Shown piece by piece: positions 11,377 to 22,815 of a stretch of 64,000 bases of DNA. Origin of the DNA: Anniella stebbinsi (taxonomy: Eukaryota; Chordata; Lepidosauria; Squamata; Anniellidae); assembly GCA_029215795.1 (NCBI GenBank), contig JARDYH010000003.1, forward strand, positions 91,420,609-91,484,608. Direction: 5' to 3'. The position numbers and the translations under genes are program-made. How positions within the stretch are numbered: position 1 is the stretch's first letter; each line of letters starts with the position of its first letter. Below the pieces are notes generated by a model, which saw only the letters and a program-made list of their open reading frames with translations, did not search any database and was not told where the DNA came from.

Positions 11377-12994
11377 AGGAATGCAGAAGTCATGAGGTCT
11401 TGCAGAAGCTCGCTCCCTTTGCTGCCACGGTGATTTGTCACCAATACAGTTCATAAGACTTGGCAGCAGTATGAGGATGTAGGTTCTGCATGACTTCTCC
11501 CTCTTTTTTGAACTCCCTTAGACATAATTACCTGACATGTTGCTGCCTTATGAACTTTGGCAGGAGTTTCGAACCAGCAGTATATGCCTTGCATAGTGAA
11601 AAACTCTGAAGGCTTAGAAGCTCGATCGCTTGGAACACTTCTCCTAGCTCTTTGGATGGCAAGCACTGGGAACGTAGTTGATGTATACATGTTCACGGTG
11701 AGTTCTCACTGTTTCAGAGATCACCAGTTTGCTTTGGAAAAAGACAAGTTAATCTCACTATATGACAAATCTGCATGTCCTCTTAAAGTTATCTATATGG
11801 GCCTAGTCATTTTTCTGCCGTGCTTGTTTTCTGTTTATTCCATTTATTTGGTGTTGAAAAGTATTCGGTCATGTGAGCTGCTACCTGCAATCTGAAGTAG
11901 GATAGATAAACCTGGTAGGTTTGGTTTCTCTCCGTTTCTCATTTTTCCATTCTTCCATTCGGTTTTCCTCAAACACTGAGATTTTTTCTAATCTCAAGTT
12001 CAGTTCATATTGAACTTTGAGATTTAAAAAAACAAGAACATTCACATGAAAATTTGTACACATTTTTGCGCACACCTCTCCTAATGCATTTAAACACAAT
12101 TTTCTCTAATCTACACATTTTTTGCAAGCCGTGTTTCTAATGTAATGCATTTTCACCATTATTGTCACTAATATATGCATTTTTGTGTACACTTTTCTGC
12201 ATTTTTTTGATTGGTGAACTTCGGAAAAGTACAACTGCAGACTGAACAAATTTCTTCCTCATCCCTAGTCTGAAGTCACTCAGCCCAGATTCTATTGTTT
12301 GTAAGCATTCGGTTCAAGAAGCTACATAGAGGAGATTTGAAACCTGTTTTTGTTATTTCTTCCTGAAACCATTCGTCTTTCGCAGCTAGTCAAGACAATC
12401 CTGATGACGCTGAGAGTACTACAGCTGGTAGAGACTCCAGTTGCTAGTGGAAACAGAAGGGAAAGCAATGAAATCTGAACGGATGGAAAAAGTCATTAGT
12501 AACCAAATGAAAATAAAACATCTAATTCCCTCACTGCCACTGTGATCCACTTGGATATGTCAGATAAACGAAAGCACAAGAACAAGTGGATGTTGGGAGG
12601 TCCAGGAGAGGAGTATGTTGGGATGATGTGAGGGTGTATGAGTGTGCTGATGGGAGAATGTATGGAAAGACTAGTAGTTTCAGAAAAGAACATACACACA
12701 TAGTGGAGTTGCTAGGGGGACAATGAGGAAGTCCGCTGAAGGCCAGCAGGGGGTGCTGTTTTGGGAGGTAAAGTAGGAATCCTCCATTTCAAACCATGTG
12801 GTTATTCCTTGCGACTACCTGTAGTTCTGGCCAACAGGTTCTGCACACAAAGTAACTGTTAAAATACATAATTACTACATAGGGCCATTAAATGCCTTTG
12901 AAAGGCACAGATCCCTTTGCTTTATGTTTTTTTTAAAAAAAAGGTTACTACCTTGTGTTGATAATGTTGCTATGGATATTACAAGTAATCACAA
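10836..12994. other. Unannotated sequence
   Basis: Apart from the GT tract and a C homopolymer near 10890 I see no recognisable element. The frame at 11557-11895 (112 codons) contains hydrophobic stretches but no family signature and no credible splice context. I do not call it. Confidence 0.5.
11337..11375. repeat. (GT)n microsatellite
   Basis: Uninterrupted GT dinucleotides. Confidence 0.95.
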
Positions 12995-13185
12995 TAACAG
13001 TGCAACCTTACACATCTACTCAGAAATAAGACCCGCTGAGTTCAATAGGGCTTACTCCCAGGAAAGGAGGCATAAGATTGCAGCCAAAATACACTTAAAC
13101 TGCACTGCAGTTTTGTCATTTAGTCAATCGTATGCGTGTTTAGACAGAAAAACGTCTCACAACTCCCAGAATTCCCCAACCAGAC
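12995..13185. repeat. Interspersed repeat pair (TTACTCCCAGG type and GTTTAGACAGAAAAA type)
   Basis: The first part (to about 13085) contains GAGTTCAATAGGGCTTACTC and ATAAGATTGCAGCC, also seen at 31597-31788 and 59997-60080. The second contains TGTTTAGACAGAAAAACGTC and ACAACTCCCAGAATTCCCC, matching the arms of the hairpin at 20849-20921. Confidence 0.5.
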
Positions 13186-14207
13186 CTTTATTCTACAATA
13201 TGTCCAGGAGAGCACCTTTGAACCTTGCTGTGAATTTTGTGCTCATTTCCACCCCAAAACTGAGCTGGCACCACTGCCAGTTGCAGACAGTCTTTCTCTA
13301 ACGTGCCAGTCAATGGGAGATGTTTGATTATAGCAGGCTTCAACACGTAAGTGGGGCTCCGCTCTACATAGTACTTATCATACTAACTAATCCAGTCTTG
13401 GCATCTCCTATAAATAGTGTTCAAGTGATGGGGTTTTCTTTGCTGGAGTCTCCAAGCAGAAGTTGGACACCCATCTGGTGAGGATGCTCTAACTCGATTC
13501 CCTGTGTCAAGCAGAGCGTTATACTAGATGGCCTAGTCCAGCTTGGAGTCTGTAATACATGCTGTTCAAGGTCATTTTATCCTCAGGTTGCTACCAGCAT
13601 AGCCTGTGCAGATCTTCTATAAAGCTTCTGTACATATTTAAGTCATACTGAACTTGGAATTTAAATTTCTGAATAAGTTTGCATAGAATTGGGCTGTAAG
13701 TACAGTTTGGTTAACCACTATGGAATTGAATTGAATCTACATTTAAGCTGGATTTGTGCTGGCAGAAGAGGATTTCCCCACCCCTTCCTTTCCACAGTAG
13801 CCCCTCCCAGAGTCAGGAGATTCTGCCAAATCAGGTGAGCTGTGTTGTGTTGTGCTTTTCCCCAAATCCTAGATCCAATTCTATGTAATTTATAAGTATG
13901 TAAATGGGTCTCAAATTAGCCCCACATTGAAACATATCTGGGAAACTTTCCTTCTGAGAATTTCTTTAAGATAACGTATCTTAGGATTCAAGGGTTCAAG
14001 CCGTTGTTTTTGAGTTTTTGGTTGTAAGCCACTTTGAGGACCACTGTGCAAGAAAACAGTATAAAAAGCTAGATGCATGTATTGACTGGTACTAAAATGT
14101 TGTTATGCAATCTTTATTTTTCAGCATAAAATAATTCAGCATATTTGATAGACAGAAAGGCTAGAAGCTGTCTTTGTTGAAGGTTTAGTGAAGGCAGCAG
14201 TTCAGGG
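13186..14207. other. Unannotated sequence
   Basis: No gene or clear repeat is recognised. Confidence 0.5.
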
Positions 14208-14215
14208 ATAGTGAC

Positions 14216-14757
14216 TAGGGCTGTGAACAACCCCCCAATCCAGTCCAGATCTAGATAATCCGGATCGGGCCCGATCTGATCTGGACCAGACCTCCTCTGA
14301 TCTGGTCCGGAACTGGATTCGGATCGGGATCCGGGTCTCCAGATTGGGACCTGGAGACCCCCCTTTTCCCCATAGACTTGCAAGTCTATGGGGAAAAGGA
14401 CTCACTGCCCTCCCCCCACTCTCCCTGCTTACCTGCTGCCTCCTCGTTGCCGCTGCTGCCCACTGCTGCCATCCACTGGCTGCCGCTGCTTCCATTTTAC
14501 TGAGAACCAGGCCGGGAGGCCTGGTTCTCAGTAGAGCAGAAGCAGCAGCGGCCAGCAGACTGCAGCGGCAGACGGCGGTGGTGACGACGAGGCAACAGGT
14601 AAGTAAGAAGAGTGGGGGGAGGGCAGTGAGACCAATGGACTCACTGCCAGCCTAGCATCCCTGGGTGCCAGCTGAGCAGCCGGCACCCAAGGACCTGGAA
14701 GGTCCTGAACGATCTGTACCTCCCCTGATCCGGGATCCGGATCTGTTCACAGCCCTA
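14216..14757. mobile_element. hAT-type foldback element, 542 bp, exact 8-bp target duplication
   Basis: The ends are TAGGGCTGTGAAC and its exact inverse complement, flanked by the identical octamer ATAGTGAC at 14208-14215 and 14758-14765. The two halves are inverted copies of each other: CACTGCCCTCCCCCCACTCT-type sequence near 14405 is mirrored near 14610-14630. Inside are a perfect 38-bp palindrome (14362-14399) and a 15-bp-arm hairpin with a GGGA loop (14499-14532). It is GC-rich with many GCTGCT/CAGCAG motifs. Open frames inside are by-products of composition and symmetry. Confidence 0.92.
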
Positions 14758-14953
14758 ATAGTGACACCATTGCAACTTGCGCTTGCATCTTAACACAATA
14801 AAACACATTCAGTCATTAAGCAGAGCTAGTGGGAGAGAAGTTCAGAGGCGTATGTGACTGGACTTCTGCAAGCAGTTTTTTTCCTACAAATCTTTCTGAA
14901 TACGAATGGTCCATCAGAGCAGGGAGAACTTGGAATTTCAGCAGCAATAACCT

Positions 14954-15062
14954 TAAAGCACGGTTGGGGAACATTTGATGGGATTCTAACTCCCATCAAT
15001 ACCAGCCAGCGTGGCCAATGGTCAGGGATGGTGGGAGTTGCAGCTGAACATCCTTCCATAAA
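14954..15062. mobile_element. Hairpin MITE, CCTTCCCCAACCTG family, copy 2 (partial)
   Basis: The sequence runs GGTTGGGGAACATTTGATGG, CTAACTCCCATCA, CAGCCAGCGTGGCCAATGG and GGTGGGAGTTGCAGCTGAAC. One arm is shortened. Confidence 0.55.
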
Positions 15063-17175
15063 GGTTTGCAACAATTTTTAACCTGCTCCAGAGCTGCTTC
15101 TCCAGGACAGGGTTTACAAAGGACTAGTTATGGCAATGGCTCTAACTTTTTGACTTTGGATTGGTGTTGCCACTGCATCTTGCATCAAGAGAAATGTCAA
15201 GGCACATGTGGCAGAGCTTGCTCAGAGGGAACATTGGAGGATTTTTAAGAGAAGTAAAAAAAAAAAGTTACAATAAGACTTGTAAATTTTCTCAGAAGGG
15301 AAAGTTGTCGCTGAATCTTGCCTAAAGTAAAACCCTGAAGCAACTTGGGTGCACAACCAGCAGGAAAATGTGAAGATGGAAAAGATGGTTTGAGAAAACC
15401 AGCAAGATTCTACATGTGGATGTATTTGTGTATATCATGTTGTGCCCGGGTGGTCAGTCACTTTAAGCCCATTTGAACAACTCTTCCAAAATGCAGGCAC
15501 CACTACAGAAAGCGGTTATGCTAATAAAGGGTTTTGCTAATACCTGAAATACACACTGCACACATTGGCTTTAAAAATAATTTTAGAAGCATTTAATGTA
15601 TCTCTTGACCAAAGAGCACGAGCGGCACCACATACCCCCACCCACTCCCCAAAAGCCGCTATAGTTTGTATACATTTTGCAATTATTCCGTAGAACGTTG
15701 TGATAATAAATGGATCCTATAAGAAACTGCTCAGATTAATGCGCAATTGCATGTAGCATGTGGCAGGTGTTAATGATTAATAAATGCTTATTTGTAGTAG
15801 TAGAATTCTGTAAAAAAAAAATCTCATGAAAAAACAAACCAAACACTGGAGAAGTATATATCACACATGCTTGCCAATGAATACAGACTGCAGGGCTACT
15901 TCACCTATTGACACAGTATTGCAGGAACCACATCCTGATGGCATCCTCCCATGGTATTACATATCTCAGAGCCGTGGGGAAGGGGCTGGGCAAATGATCT
16001 AGCTCAGTATTGTCTACACTGGCTGCCGCTCTGCAGAGGATTGTCTGTATGCCCTATTTACCCCAAGGTGGCTGTGCAGTGGCATTGCATTGGTTATACG
16101 ATGCAACAGCCAAATCACAGCCACCACAGGTCTTCTGCCTGAAACTGTGCCTTAAAAAAAAATAGCGGACTTACTGTGACTTTTTTTCCTTCCTCCTAGG
16201 TCACCACCATATTTCCGCCATCTGTCGGTGGTGACCTCACTACCTGTTGACACTGGGGGCATTCCGGGAGTGGATGGAGGCCCACAGTAGGTTTCTTGGA
16301 GAGCAGGAAGGTGGGGCGGAGGGCAGGGGGGGGTGCTCCATGAGCCCAATGACAGCCAGAAAGGCCACACTCCCTCCTGCCATGGGGATTAACTGTTCCC
16401 ACCCTGCAGCTGCAATACCATGGGGGGTTTTACGGAATGCGCAAGCCAAAACACCTCCGTATGCGAAGAATGTGCTAACTGTACTATTGAATTTTGGGTC
16501 CCAGCTAATCAAGACTCATCTCAGCTGTTATTTGCCCTAGCAAAGCAACCAGCTCATTCCCAGCATGTTCTTTCCAGACATGCGGAAGTTGATCCCAGGG
16601 GTGCTTTTTAACCACCATTTTGCCTTGTTTTAGCCTTTCACCCAGCCTCTGTCTTGTCCTCCTGGACAGACACAGGTGCCAGTGAGAGAAAGGAAGGTTG
16701 AGGAGAAGTTGCAGCAGTAGCCAGCAACACATTTTTTTTTAAAATCCCTTTTAAAAATGGTGATACTACTACTGTTCCAGCCTGCTTTAGGTCTGGCCAT
16801 TATGGATCACAACCACCAAGTTGAAGACCAGTGCTGAAAAACAGCCCTTTCAGAGAAGCCTTTTCCCATCAATTTGTCTGCTAAGGAACTCATACATGTC
16901 TACTCTGGCACCCCTGCGAGTTACAAAGGGGCATGTTTTATTTTAGAACAAAACCCAATACACCCCCCCCTCTGGGTGCCCCTTGTAATGAGGAAATCAG
17001 CAGGGATGGGCAGGCTGTTACTGATCTTTATGTTCTGGAACCATGGATAAGTTTCCAAGGAACCTCAGTGTTCTCTGGAGCACAATTGCGAAGGCCATTG
17101 CCTTGAAGGCAGGAGTTCTGCCATGATTCATGAGAAGAGGAAGACCAAAGGTGGAACAGCTATTATTGCTTTAGC
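15063..17175. other. Unannotated sequence
   Basis: No gene or repeat family is recognised. Overlapping short frames at 16152-16611 on both strands show no domain. Confidence 0.5.
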
Positions 17176-17309
17176 CAGCCTTCCCCAACCTGGTGTCCTC
17201 CAGATGCGTTGGACTACAACTCCCGGCATGCCCTAGCCAGCCATGCTCACTGGGGATGTTGAGAGTTATAGTCCAATACATCTGGAGGATACCAGGTTGG
17301 AGAAGTCTG
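17176..17309. mobile_element. Hairpin MITE, CCTTCCCCAACCTG family, copy 3
   Basis: It begins CAGCCTTCCCCAACCTGGTG and its right end is the inverse complement (ACCAGGTTGGAGAAGTCTG). The arms extend through CCTCCAGATGCGTTGGACTA against TAGTCCAATACATCTGGAGG. The flanking octamers GCTTTAGC and GCTAAAGC are inverse to each other, so a direct duplication is not demonstrated. Confidence 0.75.
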
Positions 17310-19649
17310 GCTAAAGCAAACAATAATAACAATAACAAAATCTCCACGTTAGCATTCAGCCCGCTATACTCTCACAGGGTGTGAATATTATTATAAGCGA
17401 AGAAAGCAGGCGCATAAACAAACTCTTTCTTTAGGAAGGTTTCTAGACATTATGCTTCAGCAGTCCTTAACAGTTGTCCCTCACTGACTCCCTTGCCTAC
17501 CCTCCCACCATCCACACCCTTCACTAATATTTCAAAACACATTCCAAACATAAGCATGGGGGCAGGACTGAGAGCAGAGACATTTCAAAACAGGGGTGGG
17601 AGAATGTAGCTGACAACCTGCTTTAAATATAGAACAAAGAGCACAGTCGCTTTTCTGAGCAAACTGGCAAACATAACATTAAGAAGCTCCAAGAAAATAT
17701 CACACCATTTGGCAGACAATGGTAGGTGTGTTGCAGGGGGGGTGGGGGTGGGAGAGAGAGCGAGAAAGAGAGATGCCAGCTTTATTGTACATGGCTTCCA
17801 AAGTTGTACTGTAGTTCTGCTGTTCCGGCACAACTCCAAGAAGCTTCCCACGCAGCATTGGACAGAGTTGGCAAGGCGCAGATGGTGGTCACATGAAGGC
17901 ACAGTCTGGAGGAATGGGCATCACCGGCAAAGACAGTCGTGACGAGGCTGATGTCTTCCTCAGCTATCACACAGATAGAAGTCTCTTCCAGCACCTCCCC
18001 TTCGTGCAGCGCAGTGCTTGTGTCAGTGGCTGTGAGGTTGTGCAAAACGCTGTATTTTATGGCTTCTCTACAAGACGGCCACCATCTTGGCTCGCCGTCG
18101 GAGCACGAGACTGTTGTTGTTCAGTTGCCGTGATTACAAAAGCAGGTCTTTGCAGGATATTAGCACCAGAGGACCTCTGACCAAGGCGTGGTGCTTTCTT
18201 CATGCTTCCTGTGGGCCTCTTTAGGAGAGTGCTTGAGAATCATACTGCTTGCAGGCTGCAAGGAGCAACAGAATCGGGCCCTTTCATTTTGGAAAGGTTA
18301 TCCCAAAGTTCCCAAGGAAGGTGGATTTTAGAACTCAGTGCTGATTCTGCATCTCAGCAGTAAAAAACAGACATCTAAGTTTCATTAGTGGCATTTGCAC
18401 CTATCTTAGAATGCAGGTCTTAAGATGTGCATTTCTAAATAATGTTGGAATAGCCCTTGAACCCCATCCACGGAAGCCTAGTATGTGGTTTAACAACCTA
18501 ATCCACAGCACAGTTAAAGGGGAGTTAATGCGACCTACAATCCTAAACATTTTATTTGGGATGTAAGCTCTTTCATGAGTGGGACTTATTTCCAAGCAAA
18601 GGGGTTGAAGGTCACAGTGTAAGTCTCATTGACTGCAACTTTGAATTAAGTAAATTTACAGACTTCAGACAGGTTGTCCTTATGGCTCCTGCAATATCAC
18701 ATCTCAAATGCATGACCTTATGCTCCATTGTAGCAGTAGCTGGATGGGGCAGATGTTTCAGATGGCTCATTTTGAATGCTATTAATGGGCAGTAAATATG
18801 TTTTGATGTGTTTTGTCTCCAACTAAGTACAAGGAATTCTCTTGCATGTGAAGCCTTACACTCTGTTCTGTAAAACAGATGGATATGACGCTCTAAAGTA
18901 TCTTCTTGCTGTCACAGTGATGGAGATTTTAAAGGAGAGAAGGTGCAAGGAAAAGAAATTGCATGTAGAATGCTTTGCCACAATGACAGCAATATATGAA
19001 TTTTGCTACTGTTGGGGAGGACTGGATGTGAACCACTGGAGGTGGGGAGAGAGAAGGCCTTTAGTTTTTTTCATCTCAGGTGTCAAAATGTTTTGGTCCA
19101 GCCTTGATGTTACGTAAATGTGGTGGTGGTGATGATACTTGACAGTGTTTGGGATCAGTAAGATGTCAGATCTACTAAGCTCAACGAAACTAGTATTTTG
19201 ATCCCTAAACACAATCTGACATGATCTATCCAAGTACGTCTCCTTGTAGAGCAGATTTAAGAATGCTAAGTCCATTAAAACCAAGTGCTTCTCAGCAATG
19301 TTTTCTGAATAAAGTATAAATTGAATGAAATGTTATGGTCTGTTCACACATGCCCTTGGCCAATTGTTTCCTTTGAGTGATGTAGGAGGGTAGGGTGTGA
19401 CCTGGCACATGCATGCCCATAGGTGCACACAGACTAGCTTCGCAAATCTTTTTCTGTCATTTTTTTTAGAGGGAAGGACCTTGCAAATTACTGCCCCATG
19501 TGCAGAGTGCCTGGATCACACAGATATGGGTGCTTATATGTGAAGGAGATACACATGTCTGCTCCTTCACCGTGTGGGGGAATTTTTGATCAGGTGAGCT
19601 TATGAGCTGGCTGACCAAAAATAGTCCTGCTTAGCTGAGTTGCAGATCT
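17310..19649. other. Unannotated sequence
   Basis: Several 60-105 codon frames overlap on both strands at 17585-18180 without a recognisable family. I see no supported gene or repeat here. Confidence 0.45.
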
Positions 19650-20260
19650 GGCTCTATCAAAGACCTGTGAAGAGCTGGAAAAGATGCAAAAAAAAAAGGG
19701 GGGCAACCAAAATAATCAGGAAAGGTTACAATGTTTGCAGTGTTTTCGTTTACAAATAAGGCAAGTAAGGGGAGGGGAGAAATATGATCAAGGTGTATAA
19801 AGTTATGCATGGTGTGGAGAAAGTAGATAGTAAGAAAAACTACACAAGAACCCAGGATAATCCCATGAAGTGAGAGATTCAGTATAGACAAAAGTAAGTA
19901 CTTTTCCATACACTGCATAGGTAAACTATGGAATTTGTTACCAGAAGTGAAGATGACCATCAACTTCAATGATTTTAGAGCATTACATGGAACTTAGATA
20001 ATTTTAGGGCATTGCACAAATGACCGGTGGGTAAAGCTATCAATGGCTACTAGTCATGATGGCTATATGTTACGTCCAGGATCAGAGGCAGCATTCTTCT
20101 GTATATCGGTCACTGGGAAACAATAGCAGTACATAGCTATTGCCCTCTGGTCCTGCTTGTGGACTTCCCAGGGACATCTGGTTGGCCACTGTGGGAGAAC
20201 AAATATTGAACTAGATAGGCCTTTGATCTGATCCAGAAGGACTCTTCTCATATTAAGCAA
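19650..20260 (+). pseudogene. CR1-like LINE, C-terminal coding remnant and 3' UTR
   Basis: This is the longest sense copy of the most frequent LINE family in the window. Conceptual translation around 19780-19960 gives an MIKVYKVMHGVEKVD-like stretch followed, after frame breaks, by a TMEFV segment. That matches the DLI-VYKI--G-D-VD ... VV--WN-LP ending of CR1/L2-group ORF2 proteins. It then runs through GCTATCAATGGCTACTAGTC into the 3' end with CTTTGATCTGATCCAGAAGG and CTTCTCATATT. Multiple stops and frameshifts make it inactive. Fragments recur at 4735, 10425, 23895, 24775, 25403, 28085, 43180, 44693, 57399 and 62370. Confidence 0.7.
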
Positions 20261-20848
20261 ACCATACAGATAATACTAAATTTAGGGGGTATCTAAACTC
20301 CCTCTCCCCAGGGAATACTGGAACCCGCAGCTCTGCAAAGAGGACTTGGGATCTTTAACAGAGAATTCTTAGCATGTTCACCAAGCCACATTCCCTAGGA
20401 TTCCTAGAAGTCATGACAGCTAAATTAGTATACAACCAATATAGATTTTAGTGTTGAGATGGCAATATAATTAACAAAACCAATTAGAACCCATTGTTGA
20501 TTCAGCTTAAATCAATTAAAACTATTTGCTGTTGTGCGTGCATAGGGTTTTTTTTAACCCTACAATTTTTTTCTCCACCATGAATAGCATTATACAGAAA
20601 ACTAGTAAATTGTGTGGATTCTTTTGAAAAAGTTCATAAGAAAACATGGGAACAAACTGAATGGCAAGGGAGAAAAAGGTACATAGTTGCATCTGCTCTG
20701 GCGTTTTGATTCTTAAATATTTGATCTATCTCTTTCTGAAGTTATAAAATGTATTGCTACGTTATTTATTAACACTATTGGGGTTTGGAGGGAAAATAAG
20801 AGATGAAGTCTTGAGTCTTATCAGTATGTTTAAACATTCTAAGAGGAG

Positions 20849-20921
20849 ATCCTATGGAAGTTTAGACAGAAAAAAACCCTACATGTTGTAAAGCATTTTT
20901 CTGTCTAAACATCCATAGGAT
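20849..20921. mobile_element. Hairpin MITE, ATCCTATGGATGTTTAGACAG arms
   Basis: Two 26-bp arms (20849-20874 and 20896-20921) are inverse complements with one mismatch, around a 21-bp centre. Related arm sequence occurs at 13126-13160 and 37275-37340, so this is a repeated family. Confidence 0.7.
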
Positions 20922-20932
20922 TGCACCCATGG

Positions 20933-22449
20933 CTACATTCTGAGTCTTACTGATTTCAGCGGGAATTAGAATACAAATCCAGATCCGATGAAGCCAATGG
21001 AATTTTCATCATTAACTTTCATAGGATTAAGATCCCTAAACAGGATTCTTTTGTGCTTTTAAAAATCTGAATCGTGGTCAATGGCTAATTTTAAAAAATG
21101 TGATTTTAACAGTATGACTTTGTGTCACTGATAATACATGACCAAGGATTAATGTAATGCATACCATCACACAAATGGCCAAACAACAATAATTAGCTTA
21201 GATAAACTAGAGTCCTCAAAGATTAGCTATGTGGTGCATCTGATCATATGTCTGACCATGAAATTAAACCTAGGCTTCCTTTGTAAGAATGCTACCTCTT
21301 TCCTGGGGGGAGCAGTCTGTGTGTGATAAGATAGACATGGGGGCATTAGGATGCCAACAACATCTGTGGTGGAGTCAGCTGGGTCCAAATCCAAGCTGAT
21401 TCACCACTGCTGGGACTCCTCCCAGCAACCTTCACCATTCATAATTAAATTAATACCAGGAGTAAATTTATCAGGCTTTTGACCTATTTATGCCAATGCT
21501 ATATGGAAGTATAAGAGAGGAAAAGATTGGCCTTTCCAAAGAGAGAGCTAGAAGGCCACTCTGCACCTGTTTGTTTGTTTGTTTGTAATCATAAAGCTGG
21601 TTTCAGTGGGGACTGTATATCTTCCACCCAGATGGGAGGTTGTCTGGGTAGATTGTATGGCTAAGCATCCCATCGGTAAAACACAATGAGATGGGTATAT
21701 CTAACATTGTACATAATCCTGCAGTTTGCCCCAACCATCTCAGCAGAAGATATATCTGTCATTATTTGGAGCAACCATGGAAGAGAGGGCAACGAAGATG
21801 CCGAGGGAAATATAAACTGGGCCATAAGCTATGCAGTTCTATGAATCAAAAACCTGTGTGTGTGTGTGTGTGTGTGTGTGCAAGATATTTTTAGGGAAAG
21901 GGTTTGTACAAACATAGGGCTTCTCTTCTTTGCATTTAATCCAGGGAGTTGCCCTTGGTCCCCATGTTACACTAGAAGTAGGCCACACAACCCATTGAGC
22001 TACTGATACCTAGAGGTAAATGCAATGGGCTAAAACGTAATCACCCCAATCCAGCTCTGGTTCACCTTAAAATCACATTTAGCCAGGACAGGATGCACTA
22101 GGGTGGAAGTGGGCCATGAAAGCAATGCAACACAGGTAGATGGAACCCAGATTTCAAAGCATGTTCCCAATGCACATCTAAATAATGCCTGCAGTTCCTG
22201 ATCCAGCAAGTGGTTCAGGTGCGAGTCTCTTTAACTCTGTGGTGCATTTGGGGATGTGGCAAAGGGCCTGGCAATAGTTATAGAAATTTCCAATCATACG
22301 CGTCTCTTAATTTATCTGAACCAATATATTCATTAAGCATATGTTCCTTATCTCTCTCCCATCCCCAGTTTTATAAACAGTCAGCTATTTGGTGGTGAGA
22401 TATGATGATATTCTATTGCTCTTCTCAATACCTGCCCCTCATTAAGACC
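20933..22449 (-). other. SSPN: Region 3' of SSPN stop, probable 3' UTR then intergenic
   Basis: The SSPN 3' UTR must start at 22449 and run toward lower coordinates. No AATAAA is evident on the minus strand close to the stop; one candidate lies at 20770-20765 just beyond this block. A short TG tract at 21857-21880 is the only clear repeat. Confidence 0.4.
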
Positions 22450-22815
22450 CTAAACTTTCTGTTGCTGAATGCCAGTAGTGGTTAATGAGTATAACCGGAT
22501 GCCCACGTAAAAGACCTGGTATCTGTCTTTCCACATCACAAAACATGCTGCAAAACCCACAATGGCTGCAAGGAGGTTAAGCACTATCTGGATCAGTAAG
22601 TAAAGGTTGAAAGTACCAGTGATGTCAGTACAGTCAGATACGTTCTGGTACATGAAGGTTCTGCTGAGGGGATCCACCGTATCCAGTTTACACTGACAGA
22701 TCTCGGGGACGGTTTCGCAGGTAAACTGTGTGATCTGCGAATAACGGTAGGCAGCAAAAGCCACAGCCAAGACACAGACAATCAGACTCAGTACGCACAG
22801 CAGGAAGTATACAAC
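22450..22815 (-). CDS. SSPN: SSPN coding exon 3 (terminal)
   Basis: This terminal exon encodes residues 132-252 and a TAG stop at 22452-22450. Its acceptor on the minus strand ends TTTCCTTTCCAG. It contains TM3, the large extracellular loop, TM4 and the C-terminal tail ending IQQQKV. The loop has four Cys (164, 171, 173, 193) and an Asn-Val-Ser sequon at 189-191. The conserved TQFTCET, LSRTF, DCT-TGTF and CFVMWK-RYQVFYVG stretches fix the identity. In-frame sequence upstream of 22815 is intronic. The 3' UTR continues toward lower coordinates; its poly(A) site is not determined. Confidence 0.95.
   Translation of the reverse strand, partial: VVYFLLCVLSLIVCVLAVAFAAYRYSQITQFTCETVPEICQCKLDTVDPLSRTFMYQNVSDCTDITGTFNLYLLIQIVLNLLAAIVGFAACFVMWKDRYQVFYVGIRLYSLTTTGIQQQKV

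Noticed and set aside
11557..11895. 112-codon frame with hydrophobic stretches
   Set aside because: No family signature and no supporting exon neighbours; length alone is compatible with chance in 64 kb.
14202..14655. Open frames of about 90-100 codons on both strands
   Set aside because: They lie inside the 14216-14757 foldback element and reflect its GC-rich symmetrical sequence.
17585..18180. Cluster of 64-105 codon frames on both strands
   Set aside because: No domain is recognised and the frames overlap in conflicting directions.
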